From positions 9,131,994-9,195,993 of the forward strand of contig NZ_KK073874.1 in the NCBI RefSeq assembly GCF_000585375.1: a stretch of DNA of 64,000 nucleotides. Reading direction: 5' to 3'. Positions 1-9,103 of this stretch are shown piece by piece. This stretch comes from Cryptosporangium arvum DSM 44712 (lineage in GTDB: Bacteria > Actinomycetota > Actinomycetes > Mycobacteriales > Cryptosporangiaceae). Position 1 is the first letter of the stretch. Each line of letters begins with the position of its first letter. The notes below the pieces were generated by a model. The model had not been told where the DNA came from and ran no database searches. It worked only from the letters and a program-made list of their open reading frames with translations. Position numbers and translations under genes: made by a program.

Positions 1-412
1 ACACGCCGGCGAACGCGTAACCGCTGGCGTACATGTGCAGGGCCGGGTTCGAGCCGAGTACCAGCTCGGAGATCGCCCACACCAGCTGGCGCGGGCTGCG
101 GATGCCGCCGATCTCCGGGAGCACGTCGAGCTGCCAGGCCTCGGAGTCCTGCAGCGCCCGGTACGACTTCCGGAACGACTCGGGCAGCGTCACCGAGTTC
201 GTGGCCGGGTCGAACACCGGCGGGTTGCGGTCGGCGTCGACGAAGGACTCGGCCAGCGGTCCTTCGGCCAGCTCGACCATCTGGGTGAGGAACGCGCGCG
301 CGGTCTCCTCGTCGATCGCGTCGAACGGGCCGTTGCCCAGGCGATCACCGGCGCCGAAGACCTCGAAGAGGTTGAACTCGAGATCGCGCAGGTTGGCTTT
401 GTAGTGGCTCAT
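1..412 (-). CDS. Acyl-CoA dehydrogenase, N-terminal part (cut by window edge)
   Basis: Only the first 137 residues are visible; the gene continues past the left edge. The start ATG at 412 has a GGAGGA ribosome-binding site just upstream. The N-terminus contains NLRDLEFNLFEVFG, typical of the extra N-terminal domain of the long FadE-type acyl-CoA dehydrogenases of Actinobacteria. These are FAD enzymes that introduce the alpha,beta double bond in the first step of fatty acid beta-oxidation. The catalytic base and FAD-binding segments lie outside the window, so substrate range cannot be judged. The upstream region carries two copies of a TTAC/GGTAA palindrome that suggest TetR-type repression. 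Confidence 0.88.
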   Translation of the reverse strand, partial: MSHYKANLRDLEFNLFEVFGAGDRLGNGPFDAIDEETARAFLTQMVELAEGPLAESFVDADRNPPVFDPATNSVTLPESFRKSYRALQDSEAWQLDVLPEIGGIRSPRQLVWAISELVLGSNPALHMYASGYAFAGV

Positions 413-472
413 CGCGGGTCCTCCCCGTGCAGACTGGCCCGCCACCATGACGAGCCCGCTGTACCCATCGGT

Positions 473-511
473 ATACCGCCCAGTAACATTCGCCATGTTA
501 CCGGTCGGTAA
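473..511. promoter_or_regulatory. Tandem palindromic operator upstream of acyl-CoA dehydrogenase
   Basis: The palindrome TTACCGGTCGGTAA lies at 498–511. A related copy, TTACTGGGCGGTAT on the minus strand, lies at 473–486 and matches 11 of 14 bases. Centres are 25 bp apart. TTAC-N6-GTAA-like sites are typical of TetR-family regulators of fatty acid genes. No regulator gene is visible in the window, so the cognate protein is unknown. Confidence 0.5.
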
Positions 512-645
512 TGCTCGCGCGCATGAGTATGAGCGGGCTCACATGCGTGAGCCGTCAACAAATTGGCGAGAGGTGACGGTCCCCGCCCCATCGACGTCCG
601 ACAAATGCGACTTAGTGGCCGACGTCGAGCGCTCCGCGCCAGCAA

Positions 646-1767
646 CTAATCGCCGGAGATCGGGTCCCACTCCCAGGCCGGTCGAGCCGCGGCGTTCGAG
701 GTCTCGGGCTTGCGCTCGGAGCCGGTGTACTCGAGCAGGATCAGCGCGATGTCGTCGTCGAGCACCCCGTGCACCCAGCCGCGCAACGCGTTGACGAGCG
801 AGGTGAGCCCGTCCTCGACGGTGCCGTGCCCGGCGATGCGCCAGGCGCGCTCCCGGATCGGGAAGAACTCACCGTTCCTCCGCGCCTCGGCCAGCCCATC
901 GGTGAACAGCAACAACCGGTCCCCCGGCTCCAGCCGCTCGACCCGCGGCCGCACCACCGGCAGGAACCCGAGCGGCGGAGCCGGCGACGGCGGCTCCAGC
1001 GCGATCACGTCGCCCCGGCGCAGCAGCAGCGGCGCCGGATGCCCGCAGTTGAGCACGGTCAGGGTTCCGCCGCGCTCCTCGATCAGGCACGCGGTGACGA
1101 AGTCCTCGTAGCCGACCGAGCGCGCCACCGCACGGTCCAGGTCGGCCACGATCGCCCGCAGGTCGACCCGCTCGTGCGCGACGTGCCGGTAGGACCCGAG
1201 CACGCTGCTGGCGAGCCGGACCGCTTCCAGCCCCTTCCCACGCACGTCCCCGATCAGCACCCGGGTGCCGTACGGCGTGCTCATCGCCTCGTAGAGGTCA
1301 CCACCGATGTCCGCCTCCGCGTTCGCCGACACGTACCGCACCGCGACCGACATCGTTCCGATCCGCGGCCCGATCGGACGCAGCACGGCCTGCTGGGCCA
1401 CCGCGGCCAACTTGCTGAGCGTCGCCACTCGCTTGGACGTGCGGTCGCCGAGCATCGACAGCCAGGCCGCGAGCGCGGTGAAGACGAGGATCGCGGCCAG
1501 CCGCAGTACCTGCTGGGGTGCGAACGCCTCGCCGTCCACCATGCCCAGTGCCGCCCCCAGTACGAAGCAGAGGGCTCCGACCGCGAACGTGGCCCGGTAC
1601 GACGCCAGCGCGGCTGCGAGGAACGGCGGCGCGACGAGCAGCCCGACGAACTGCAGACCCGGCATCGCGACGTCGAACGCCGCGATCGCGAGCGCCAACA
1701 GGCATGCGCCGACTATTCCGGTGCGTGGTGACACCACCGGATCCCCGAGGTGCGGGTTCGTTGGCAT
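646..1767 (-). CDS. Membrane PP2C/SpoIIE-type serine phosphatase
   Basis: A 373-residue protein from the ATG at 1767; an upstream in-frame extension to 1941 is possible but looks noncoding. Residues 15–107 form several hydrophobic segments, indicating an integral membrane sensor. The rest is a PP2C/SpoIIE phosphatase domain: ADIGGDLYE near 151–160 and GDVRGKG near 173–179 supply metal-binding aspartates, and LFTDGLAEAR and DDDIALILL near the C-terminus complete the fold. Such proteins usually dephosphorylate an anti-anti-sigma factor in a partner-switching cascade. No STAS or HATPase partner gene is adjacent, so the target is unknown. Confidence 0.85.
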   Translation of the reverse strand: MPTNPHLGDPVVSPRTGIVGACLLALAIAAFDVAMPGLQFVGLLVAPPFLAAALASYRATFAVGALCFVLGAALGMVDGEAFAPQQVLRLAAILVFTALAAWLSMLGDRTSKRVATLSKLAAVAQQAVLRPIGPRIGTMSVAVRYVSANAEADIGGDLYEAMSTPYGTRVLIGDVRGKGLEAVRLASSVLGSYRHVAHERVDLRAIVADLDRAVARSVGYEDFVTACLIEERGGTLTVLNCGHPAPLLLRRGDVIALEPPSPAPPLGFLPVVRPRVERLEPGDRLLLFTDGLAEARRNGEFFPIRERAWRIAGHGTVEDGLTSLVNALRGWVHGVLDDDIALILLEYTGSERKPETSNAAARPAWEWDPISGD

Positions 1768-1930
1768 CGACGGGCCCACCCCTGACAGCACAGCGTGGCG
1801 CGTCTGCGCACGGACCTTCCATAGGATGCCCGTTCGGTTGCCACTCGACGCGTCGCCACGACGAGAACCGGCCGTGTGCTCGCTGGTCTCGCCCGTTCGA
1901 CCGAGGGAGGTATGACCGTTTGATGACGCT

Positions 1931-2542
1931 TTACGACCCACGGTGATGGTCTAGCTCGACCTCTCGTACCAGTCCGCGGACGTGCAGCCGCTCACGGACG
2001 GCCGGCTGCGCACCGTCCACGATGACCGCCGCACCGAGATACCGCGCACCGGCCGCGGTCACGATCTCGGCCAGCGCCGAGAGCTGGGCACCGGTCTCCA
2101 CCCAGTCGTCGACGACGAGCACGGCATCGTCCGGACCGAGGTGGCGGGCCCGCACACCGAGCATCACCGGCCGGCCGTCGTGCCCCGGGCCACCGGCGCG
2201 GGTGATCAGCTCGTCGGCGAGCTCGGCACCGCTCAGGTCGCGGTAGGCCTCGACGAACCCGACGCCGATCGAGCGAGCGACGAGCGGCCCCAGCAGGAAA
2301 CCGCTGGTGGCCGGAGCGGCGACCACGGTCGGCAGCGCGGGTGAGAGCGCGGCGAGCGCGGGGCCGATCCGGTCGAGGATGACCGGATCGCGCCACCACC
2401 CGGACCGGTCGGTGAGCAGGTGGTCGCACCAGTCGCCGGGGTCGATCCAGCGGAAGGTCTCGAGGAGGCGTACGCGCAGGTCAGGATCGGCGGGCGTAAC
2501 AGGGCTCTCCGACGGGTCGACCGAGAGCGGGGCACTCGACAC
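1931..2542 (-). CDS. Phosphoribosyltransferase-family protein (adenine PRT-like)
   Basis: The C-terminal half contains VLVVDDWVETGAQ, the PRPP-binding loop of type I phosphoribosyltransferases, preceded by a hydrophobic strand. A flexible loop and FVEAYRDL-like region lie in the middle. Such enzymes transfer phosphoribose from PRPP to a nucleobase, or act as regulators. The GTG at 2540–2542 gives 203 residues and is my choice because longer in-frame starts (up to 2668) overlap the divergent gene at 2611. No strong ribosome-binding site marks the start. Substrate is not predictable. Confidence 0.75.
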   Translation of the reverse strand: MSSAPLSVDPSESPVTPADPDLRVRLLETFRWIDPGDWCDHLLTDRSGWWRDPVILDRIGPALAALSPALPTVVAAPATSGFLLGPLVARSIGVGFVEAYRDLSGAELADELITRAGGPGHDGRPVMLGVRARHLGPDDAVLVVDDWVETGAQLSALAEIVTAAGARYLGAAVIVDGAQPAVRERLHVRGLVREVELDHHRGS

Positions 2543-2610
2543 GGGGACACCGTAGGTACAGGCTCCAAACACGTCAACGTCACTCGCACGGATGGGGAAA
2601 CCTGGGCGCC

Positions 2611-3696
2611 ATGGGAGCAGCAATCGAGGTCGACCGGCACCAGGTGCTCGCCTACCGGGTGGGGGCACAGCAGCTCGACCGGTCCGAACCGGAGATCACG
2701 CGGCTGGCCGTGCTCGACCTCGGAGTGGCCGACACGCCGCCGGGTTCGGCCCGGGTGGCGTTCGCGGCGCGGCTGCCCTCGCTCGAGGACGACGACTCAC
2801 TGGTGACCGTGTGGGGCGCGCGCGGTGCGCCGTTCGTGCACCGCGCGGCCGACCTGCCCCCGCTCGCCGCCGCCCTGTTCCCCCGCGACGAGGCGGACGC
2901 GAAAGCGCGGGTCGGCGCGTCCACGGCGAGGATCCCCGGCGACGATCTCGACGCCGTGCGCGCCACCGCCTCGGCGCTGCGTGAGGTCGTCACCGCGCCG
3001 ATCAGCAAGGGCGCGATGAGCACGGCGCTGACCGCGCGCCGGCCGGAGCTGGCCTCCTACTGTCCCGGGTGCCAGGTCGATCACCTGAGCGACCAACTGA
3101 TCCGCGTCGCCGGTCTGGCCGGCGGCATCCGGATCGAGCCCGGCACCACACCGCTGATCGTGTCGCCGATCGCCGGCCGGGTGCCGGACCCCGGAGACGC
3201 CGATGCGCCGCTGCCCGCGTCGGCGTATCTACGGCTGCACGGGCCCGGCACGCAGGCCGAAGTGGCGGCCTACTTCTCGGCGAGCAAGGCCAGGGTCGCC
3301 GAGGACTGGCCCGGGGATCTGCTCGAGGTGCGGGTGGACGGGAAGGCCGGGTTCTGGATTCCCGCCGACGCCGAGTCCGCGCTGCGCGATCCCGCCGCAC
3401 CCGACCCGGTGCGGCTGCTGCCGCCGAGCGATCCGTACCTGCAGACCCGTAACCGGAACCTGCTCGTGCCGGAGAAGGCCGAGCAGAAGGCGCTCTGGCG
3501 GCCGATCGGGAACCCGGGCGCGATCCTGGTCGACGGGGAGATCGCCGGCACCTGGCGTCCGAAGCTCGCGGGCAAGCGCCTCACGATCACGCTCGAGGCG
3601 TTCCGCCCGCTCCCGCCGGCCGCGCGGTCCGCGATCGACGAGGAGGCCGGGAACGTCGCCACCGCTCGCGGCGCCACGGACGTTCGCATCACCTGA
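2611..3696 (+). CDS. Winged-helix DNA-binding domain protein (HTH_42 family)
   Basis: A 361-residue protein with the signature of the actinobacterial winged-helix (HTH_42/YcaQ-like) family: a mid-protein REVVTAPISKGAMSTALTAR segment with conserved Ser-Lys-Gly, then CPGCQVDHLSDQLIRVAGLAGG, and a C-terminal DPYLQTRNRNLLVP stretch followed by GNPGAILVDGEIAGTWRPK. Relatives include the interstrand-crosslink glycosylases AlkX/AlkZ, which carry QxQ or QxD catalytic motifs. I do not clearly see such a motif here, so glycosylase activity is only possible. The gene stands alone and is divergent from the phosphoribosyltransferase gene. Confidence 0.8.
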   Translation: MGAAIEVDRHQVLAYRVGAQQLDRSEPEITRLAVLDLGVADTPPGSARVAFAARLPSLEDDDSLVTVWGARGAPFVHRAADLPPLAAALFPRDEADAKARVGASTARIPGDDLDAVRATASALREVVTAPISKGAMSTALTARRPELASYCPGCQVDHLSDQLIRVAGLAGGIRIEPGTTPLIVSPIAGRVPDPGDADAPLPASAYLRLHGPGTQAEVAAYFSASKARVAEDWPGDLLEVRVDGKAGFWIPADAESALRDPAAPDPVRLLPPSDPYLQTRNRNLLVPEKAEQKALWRPIGNPGAILVDGEIAGTWRPKLAGKRLTITLEAFRPLPPAARSAIDEEAGNVATARGATDVRIT

Positions 3697-3735
3697 CGGC
3701 CGGACCGCACATTCCGTGCCCACGGACCCGCAGAT

Positions 3736-4593
3736 GTGACCAGAATTCACAGAATGACGGGGAGTGCACTGGTACTCGGCGGGGGCGGAGTCACCGGCAT
3801 AGCCTGGGAAATCGGGCTACTGGCCGGGCTGCTCGACGCCGGAGTCGACCTGACCACGGCAGATCTGATCGTCGGCACCTCGGCCGGCTCGGTGGTGGGG
3901 ACGGTCGTCGCGACCGGCGCCGACATCGAGGAGCTCTACCAGAACCAGCTGGAGCCCAGCGGTAGCGAGATCCCCGCCCGGATGGGTACGACGACGCTCC
4001 TGCGCTGGGGATTCGCCGCGGTGACCAGCCGGAGCCCGGAACGGTTCCGGGCCCGGGTCGGCGCGCTGGCCCGGCGCACCCGCACCGTGCCGGAGGACGA
4101 GCGCCGCCAGGTGATCGCCTCCCGGCTCCCGGTGCACGACTGGCCCGATCGTCGGCTCGTGCTGACGGCGGTGGACGCCGTCACCGGTGAGCTCGCCCCG
4201 TTCGACCGGAACAGCGGCGTGTCGCTGGTGGACGCCGTGTCGGCGAGCTGCGCGGTGCCCGGCGTCTGGCCTCCGGTGACCGTGAACGGCCGGCAGTACA
4301 TCGACGGCGGGGTCCGGTCGACCGCGAACGTCGATCTCGCGTCCGGGTGCGATCGGATCGTCGTGCTCGCGCCGCTGCCCCGCGGCGGCGGGCCGATGCC
4401 GGGCGTCTCGACGCAGGTCGCGCACCTCGGCGACTCGGCCCGCGTCGCCGTGGTCACGCCGAATCAGGCGGCGCGGGCCGCGTTCGGCCGCAACGTGCTC
4501 GATCCGGCTCGCCGACCGCCGTCGGCGCGCGCCGGCCGCGCCCAGGCCGCCGACGTGGCGATGGCCGTCCACTCGGTCTGGTCGGATCACTGA
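3736..4593 (+). CDS. Patatin-like phospholipase
   Basis: The protein shows the three patatin elements in order: the oxyanion glycine stretch LGGGGVTGIAWEIG near residue 15–28, the nucleophile elbow GTSAGS with Ser49, and the catalytic aspartate in YIDGG near residue 190. These enzymes hydrolyse acyl esters of lipids with a Ser-Asp dyad. The GTG at 3736 is used; an ATG six codons later (3754) is equally plausible because neither has a clear ribosome-binding site. There is no signal peptide, so it is probably cytoplasmic or membrane-peripheral. It ends 4 bp from the convergent glycosyltransferase gene. Confidence 0.88.
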   Translation: MTRIHRMTGSALVLGGGGVTGIAWEIGLLAGLLDAGVDLTTADLIVGTSAGSVVGTVVATGADIEELYQNQLEPSGSEIPARMGTTTLLRWGFAAVTSRSPERFRARVGALARRTRTVPEDERRQVIASRLPVHDWPDRRLVLTAVDAVTGELAPFDRNSGVSLVDAVSASCAVPGVWPPVTVNGRQYIDGGVRSTANVDLASGCDRIVVLAPLPRGGGPMPGVSTQVAHLGDSARVAVVTPNQAARAAFGRNVLDPARRPPSARAGRAQAADVAMAVHSVWSDH

Positions 4594-4597
4594 GCCG

Positions 4598-6067
4598 TCA
4601 GACGCGGCGGAACTTCGGCCAGAGGCCGGACCAGGGCTCGCGAGGGTTGCGGCAGAGCCAGATCGGGACGCCGTTCTCCTCGTTGTCGACGTCGACACCC
4701 ACGGCGACCGAGCCGGCGCGCTCCACCGAGCCGAAGTAGCGCCGCAGGTGGGCCGGATCGTCGAACCCGACGGCGACGACGACGTCGGCCGATTCGGGTG
4801 GTCGGCCGAAGTCGGCGACGCTCATGTGCCCCGAGTAGACCGGCACCGTGCCGTACCGGCTGACCGCGCCGGCCTCGCCGTAGTTGCTGGTGACGACCAC
4901 CGCGCCGGGCGGCGTGACCCGCTCGATCGACGCCACGGCGGCCGGCCAGCCGATCGTCTCCCCGGCGTCGTAGTTCACCGCGACGACGGCGTCGGGCACC
5001 GAGGAGGCCGACGTGATCGGCAGCATCAGCAGGGCGGCGAGGACCGCGCAGAACACCATTGCGGCGGCGAGCCCGACCCGGCGGAGCGCCAGCCGGCCGC
5101 GGCTGAGCCACCCGACCAGCGGAATCGCGCCGACGCCGGTCAGGGCCATCAGCATCGCGACGTCGTAGTAGCCCTTGCCGCCACCGATGAGCACGACCGC
5201 GGCGATCACCACCCACGCCCAGGCCACCGCCCGGTACGGACGCCACTCGGGGCGCCGGAAGAGCGCGACGAGGCCGGCGATCCAGACGACCGAGGCGATC
5301 GGGCTGACGATCACGAACTGCAGGGCGACCGCGACGGGACGGCCGGCGTACGAGCTGTCCCCCGACGCGATCTGGGCGGCGACGTCGAGCTGCGGAAACC
5401 CGTTCGCGATCTGCCAGACCACGTTCGGCGTCACGATCAGGACCGCGAGCGCGGCTCCGGCGAGCACCCAGCGGTCGCGCAGCAACCGGCGCGGGCCGGC
5501 GACCAGGAGACCGCCGACCAACCCGACCGCCAGCAGACCGACCAGGTACTTGTTCAGCAACCCCAGGCCGGCGACCGCGCCGATCAGCACCGCTAAGCGG
5601 GTGTCGCCGGTACGCAGCACCCGCAGCGTCAGCCAGAGCACGACCAGCCAGACCACGACGTCGACCGTCGTGGTCGACAGCAGGTGCCCGAACGCGAACG
5701 CCGCCGACGACGTGGCGATCAGCACCGCGGCGAGCAACTGGGCCGCTCGTCCACCGCCGAGCTCACGGGCGATCAGGGCGACCAGCAGCACGCAGGCGCC
5801 GGCGATCAGCGCCGAGGGCGTCCGGAAGACCGTCAGGTTGCCGGGAGCGATCGTGTCGGCGAGCCAGGCGATCGCCGGGGTGAGCGGCGGCTGGTCGACG
5901 AAGCCCCAGTCGAGGTGGCGCGCACAGAGCAAGAAGTACAGTTCGTCGCGGTGGTAGCCGTACCGCCCGGCGAACCCGAGCAGGACGGCGGTGACCGCAG
6001 CGGCGATCACCCAGACCCAGTGTTCGAGCGGCGGAAGGGTGCGCTGCTCGGCTTCGACCTGCGCCAT
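4598..6067 (-). CDS. GT39/PMT-family membrane glycosyltransferase
   Basis: A protein of about 489 residues with roughly ten hydrophobic segments. The first loop contains YHRDELYFLLCARHLDWGFVDQPPLTP: the acidic residue after the first membrane helix and the DQPP stretch are hallmarks of the ArnT/PMT_2 glycosyltransferase family, which uses polyprenyl-phosphate sugars outside the membrane. A soluble C-terminal domain of about 120 residues follows the last helix. The ATG at 6067 is used; an in-frame ATG at 6103 is also possible. A much longer open frame continues antisense to moaA and is not used. Confidence 0.87.
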   Translation of the reverse strand: MAQVEAEQRTLPPLEHWVWVIAAAVTAVLLGFAGRYGYHRDELYFLLCARHLDWGFVDQPPLTPAIAWLADTIAPGNLTVFRTPSALIAGACVLLVALIARELGGGRAAQLLAAVLIATSSAAFAFGHLLSTTTVDVVVWLVVLWLTLRVLRTGDTRLAVLIGAVAGLGLLNKYLVGLLAVGLVGGLLVAGPRRLLRDRWVLAGAALAVLIVTPNVVWQIANGFPQLDVAAQIASGDSSYAGRPVAVALQFVIVSPIASVVWIAGLVALFRRPEWRPYRAVAWAWVVIAAVVLIGGGKGYYDVAMLMALTGVGAIPLVGWLSRGRLALRRVGLAAAMVFCAVLAALLMLPITSASSVPDAVVAVNYDAGETIGWPAAVASIERVTPPGAVVVTSNYGEAGAVSRYGTVPVYSGHMSVADFGRPPESADVVVAVGFDDPAHLRRYFGSVERAGSVAVGVDVDNEENGVPIWLCRNPREPWSGLWPKFRRV

Positions 6068-6160
6068 GACCACAGCATGAGGGGTGCGCGCCAAGTCGGG
6101 CATCGGATTCGTAGTCAATTGACTCAGGCGGTAACTCGTTGCTCCGGTTACGCTCGGATC

Positions 6161-7228
6161 ATGGCTGTGGTTCCGCTCGGGCTGCCGGCCGTGCCGGCCC
6201 AGCGCCAGGGCACGGCGGCCGACCGACCCGTCGGTGAACGCGGGCTGGTCGACCGATTCGGCCGTACCGCGACCGATCTCCGCGTCTCGCTCACCGACAA
6301 ATGCAACCTCCGGTGCAGCTACTGCATGCCACCGGAGGGCCTGCCCTGGCTGCCGTCCGACCGGCTGCTCAGCGACGACGAAGTGATCCGGCTGGTCACC
6401 ATCGCGGTGGAGCGGCTCGGGGTGACCGAGGTGCGCTTCACCGGTGGCGAGCCGCTGCTGCGGCGCGGGCTCGTCGACATCCTGCAGGCCATCACCGCGC
6501 TGCGGCCACGGCCGGAGACGATGCTGACGACGAACGCGATCGGGCTCGCCCGCCAGGCCACGGCGCTGGTGGACGCCGGGCTCGACCGGGTGAACGTCTC
6601 GCTCGACACGCTCGACCGCGAGACGTTCCGGCAGCTGGCGCACCGGGACCGCCTGGCCGACACGCTGGCCGGTCTGCAGGCCGCGACCGAGGCCGGCCTG
6701 ACCCCGGTGAAGATCAACAGCGTGCTGCTGCGTGGCGTCAACGAGCACGAAGCGACCGCACTCGCCGAGTTCGCGCTGGAGAACGGCCACGAGCTGCGGT
6801 TCATCGAGCAGATGCCGCTCGACGCCCAGCACTCGTGGGAGCGGACGTCGATGGTGACCGCCGCGGAGATCCTGGCCGCGCTGCGAACCCGATGGGCGCT
6901 GACGCCGGACCCGGCGCACCGCGGTGCCGCTCCGGCCGAGACCTGGCTCGTCGACGGCGGCCCCGCGCGTATCGGCGTCATCGCGTCGGTCACCAGGCCG
7001 TTCTGCGGCGCCTGCGACCGCACGCGGCTGACCGCCGACGGGCAGGTGCGCAACTGCCTGTTCGCCACCGGCGAGACCGATCTGCGCGGCGCGCTGCGCT
7101 CCGGCGGCACCGATGCGGAGATCGCGGACCTGTGGCGGACCGCGATGTGGGGCAAGCTGGCGGGGCACGGTATCGACGACCCGTCGTTCCTGCAGCCCGA
7201 CCGACCCATGTCAGCCATTGGAGGCTGA
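6161..7228 (+). CDS. moaA: GTP 3',8-cyclase MoaA
   Basis: Radical SAM enzyme that, with MoaC, converts GTP to cyclic pyranopterin monophosphate, the first step of molybdenum cofactor synthesis. The SAM cluster cysteines are C48, C52 and C55 in DKCNLRCSYCM. The second, substrate-binding cluster is in RPFCGACDRTRL plus the cysteine of RNCLF. TGGEPLLR is the radical SAM GGE motif. The protein ends in the conserved Gly-Gly (SAIGG). At 355 residues it is full length. moaD begins on the next base, forming a two-gene operon. No clear ribosome-binding site precedes the ATG, so the transcript may be leaderless. Confidence 0.97.
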   Translation: MAVVPLGLPAVPAQRQGTAADRPVGERGLVDRFGRTATDLRVSLTDKCNLRCSYCMPPEGLPWLPSDRLLSDDEVIRLVTIAVERLGVTEVRFTGGEPLLRRGLVDILQAITALRPRPETMLTTNAIGLARQATALVDAGLDRVNVSLDTLDRETFRQLAHRDRLADTLAGLQAATEAGLTPVKINSVLLRGVNEHEATALAEFALENGHELRFIEQMPLDAQHSWERTSMVTAAEILAALRTRWALTPDPAHRGAAPAETWLVDGGPARIGVIASVTRPFCGACDRTRLTADGQVRNCLFATGETDLRGALRSGGTDAEIADLWRTAMWGKLAGHGIDDPSFLQPDRPMSAIGG

Positions 7229-7471
7229 GTGAACGTCACGGTGCGGTACTTCGCCGGAGCCCGAGCCGCGGCCGGCATCGAGGAAGAACCCGCGGACGCG
7301 GGAACGCTCGGCGAGCTGCGGACGCAACTGGTGGCCGCCCACGGGGAACGGCTGGAGCGCGTACTCACCGCCTGCTCGTTCCTGGTGAACGGGGTGGCGG
7401 CGAAGGAGGAATCGGTGCGGCTGCCGGCCGGCGGCACCGTCGACGTGCTGCCGCCGTTCGCCGGTGGGTAG
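7229..7471 (+). CDS. moaD: Molybdopterin synthase sulfur carrier subunit MoaD
   Basis: An 80-residue ubiquitin-fold protein that begins with GTG directly after the moaA stop codon. It ends in PPFAGG; the C-terminal Gly-Gly is thiocarboxylated and delivers sulfur to MoaE during molybdopterin formation. MoaE is encoded separately at 12.4 kb, within the second molybdenum-cofactor operon. The N-terminal VTVRYFAGARAAAG is typical of MoaD. Confidence 0.95.
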   Translation: MNVTVRYFAGARAAAGIEEEPADAGTLGELRTQLVAAHGERLERVLTACSFLVNGVAAKEESVRLPAGGTVDVLPPFAGG

Positions 7472-7576
7472 CCCCTCAGGATCCTTTCAGGCGCCGACCC
7501 CTACGCTCCGCTAGGGCTCGCTAGCACTGTCTAGCGTTTGAACTATAAAGCCCTAGAATCATCTACAGGGAGCGCT

Positions 7577-8827
7577 GTGGGCGTCGTCGTCATCGTCGTG
7601 GTGGCTGTTGCCGTCGTCGGAGGCATCCACGGTTATCTGTGGTGGCGGCTGGTCGCGAGTCCCTTCTCGTCGAAACGGATCCGGTGGATCGGGTTCGGCG
7701 CGGCCGTGCTGATCGTCGCCACCGCGATGTTCGGTCTACGCGGTGCCCCGGACGTGCTGCCGGGGCCGCTCGGCACCGTGGTGAGCTGGGCCGGGCCGCT
7801 CTGGATCGCGGTGATGTTCTACCTGGTGCTGATCCTGCTGGTGCTGGAGCCGGTGCGCCTGATCGGCCGCGTCCTGATCACTCGCCGGGCACGCGCCCGG
7901 AAGGCGTCGACGCCGACGCCGGCCACGGTCGGCGCGCCTCCGGTCGACAGCGGGCCCAGCGAGGACCAGGCCGCCCAGGCCGAGAACTGGGGCCACAACC
8001 GGCGAGTGTTCCTCGCCAGGGCGCTCGCGGTCACGGCGGGCGTCGGTGCGCTCGGCACCGTCGGGTACGGCACCACCGAGGCACGCAACGTCCGGGTGAA
8101 ACGGGTCCCGATCACGCTCCCGCGTCTCGATCCGGCGCTGAGCGGGTTCCGGGTCGCGTTGCTCACCGACATCCACATCTCCGCGACGCTGCACCGGCCC
8201 TTCGTCGAACGGGTCGTCAACCGCGTGAACTCGCTCGACGTCGACGCGGTGGCGATCGTCGGCGACCTGGTCGACGGCAGCGTGGACGAGCTCGGCGAGG
8301 ACGCCAAAGCGCTGAGCGCGCTCCACTCGACGCACGGCACCTACTTCGTCACCGGCAACCACGAGTACTACTCGGGCGCCGAGGAGTGGGTCGAGTACCT
8401 GCCGACGATCGGCGTGCAGGTGCTCCGTAACCGGCGGATCGAGATCCCCGGCGGCGCCGGGCTCGACCTGGCCGGCGTCGACGACGTCACCGCGGCCGAC
8501 TCCGGCGTGCCCGGCCACGGCGCGAACCTCTCCGCCGCCCTCGACGGCCGTGATCGGGACCGGCCGGTCGTCCTGCTCGCACACCAGCCGGTGCAGTGGC
8601 CGGAGGCGGTCGACCGCGGCGTGGACCTGCAGCTCTCCGGGCACACGCACGGCGGGCAGATGTGGCCGTTCACGTACGGCGTCCGGCTCGAACAGCCGGT
8701 GGTGTCGGGGCGGGCCACCGACGGCGACAGCCAGATCTACGTCAGCCGGGGCGTCGGCTACTGGGGTCCCCCGGTGCGGGTCGGCGCGCCGCCGGAGATC
8801 AGCCTGATCGAGTTGCGTTCTCTCTGA
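7577..8827 (+). CDS. Membrane-anchored metallophosphoesterase (YkuE-like)
   Basis: The calcineurin-like motifs are complete and in order: LTDIHIS, GDLVDG, GNHEYY, LAHQP and SGHTHGGQ, giving the dinuclear metal site. The first 110 residues hold about four hydrophobic segments. A further segment after an NRRVFLARALAV stretch looks Tat-like and precedes the phosphoesterase domain, which probably faces outside. The GTG at 7577 has an AGGGAG site five bases upstream; a TTG at 7538 gives 13 more residues but lacks such a site. A candidate -10 box TAGAAT is at 7554–7559. Relatives hydrolyse phosphodiesters or UDP-lipids; the substrate here is unknown. Confidence 0.88.
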   Translation: MGVVVIVVVAVAVVGGIHGYLWWRLVASPFSSKRIRWIGFGAAVLIVATAMFGLRGAPDVLPGPLGTVVSWAGPLWIAVMFYLVLILLVLEPVRLIGRVLITRRARARKASTPTPATVGAPPVDSGPSEDQAAQAENWGHNRRVFLARALAVTAGVGALGTVGYGTTEARNVRVKRVPITLPRLDPALSGFRVALLTDIHISATLHRPFVERVVNRVNSLDVDAVAIVGDLVDGSVDELGEDAKALSALHSTHGTYFVTGNHEYYSGAEEWVEYLPTIGVQVLRNRRIEIPGGAGLDLAGVDDVTAADSGVPGHGANLSAALDGRDRDRPVVLLAHQPVQWPEAVDRGVDLQLSGHTHGGQMWPFTYGVRLEQPVVSGRATDGDSQIYVSRGVGYWGPPVRVGAPPEISLIELRSL

Positions 8828-9103
8828 GCCTCTCTACGTAATTCTAGGAATCGACGAAGAAAGCTCTAGACACGCATCGATGCGGTCGCGATGACCCCTG
8901 CCCGGGGGTCTACCATTCTCCGCAAACAAGGTCCGAGCGGGCAGTTGACTCGATCCGGCATCATCGGGGTCCTCGTGTGTGTCTGCAGCTCAGCGGCCCC
9001 ACGTAAACAACACAATTGATCACTGAACCACCGAGTGTTTCCTCGCGTGACCGGGGCATCCCTCTGTGGCCGGTGTGGCCCCAACGCGGAAGGGCGCTGC
9101 GTT

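Noticed and set aside
6068..7168. Long upstream extension of the GT39 gene
   Set aside because: It runs antisense to moaA and moaD and has no membrane-protein character; the homology starts at the ATG at 6067 or 6103.
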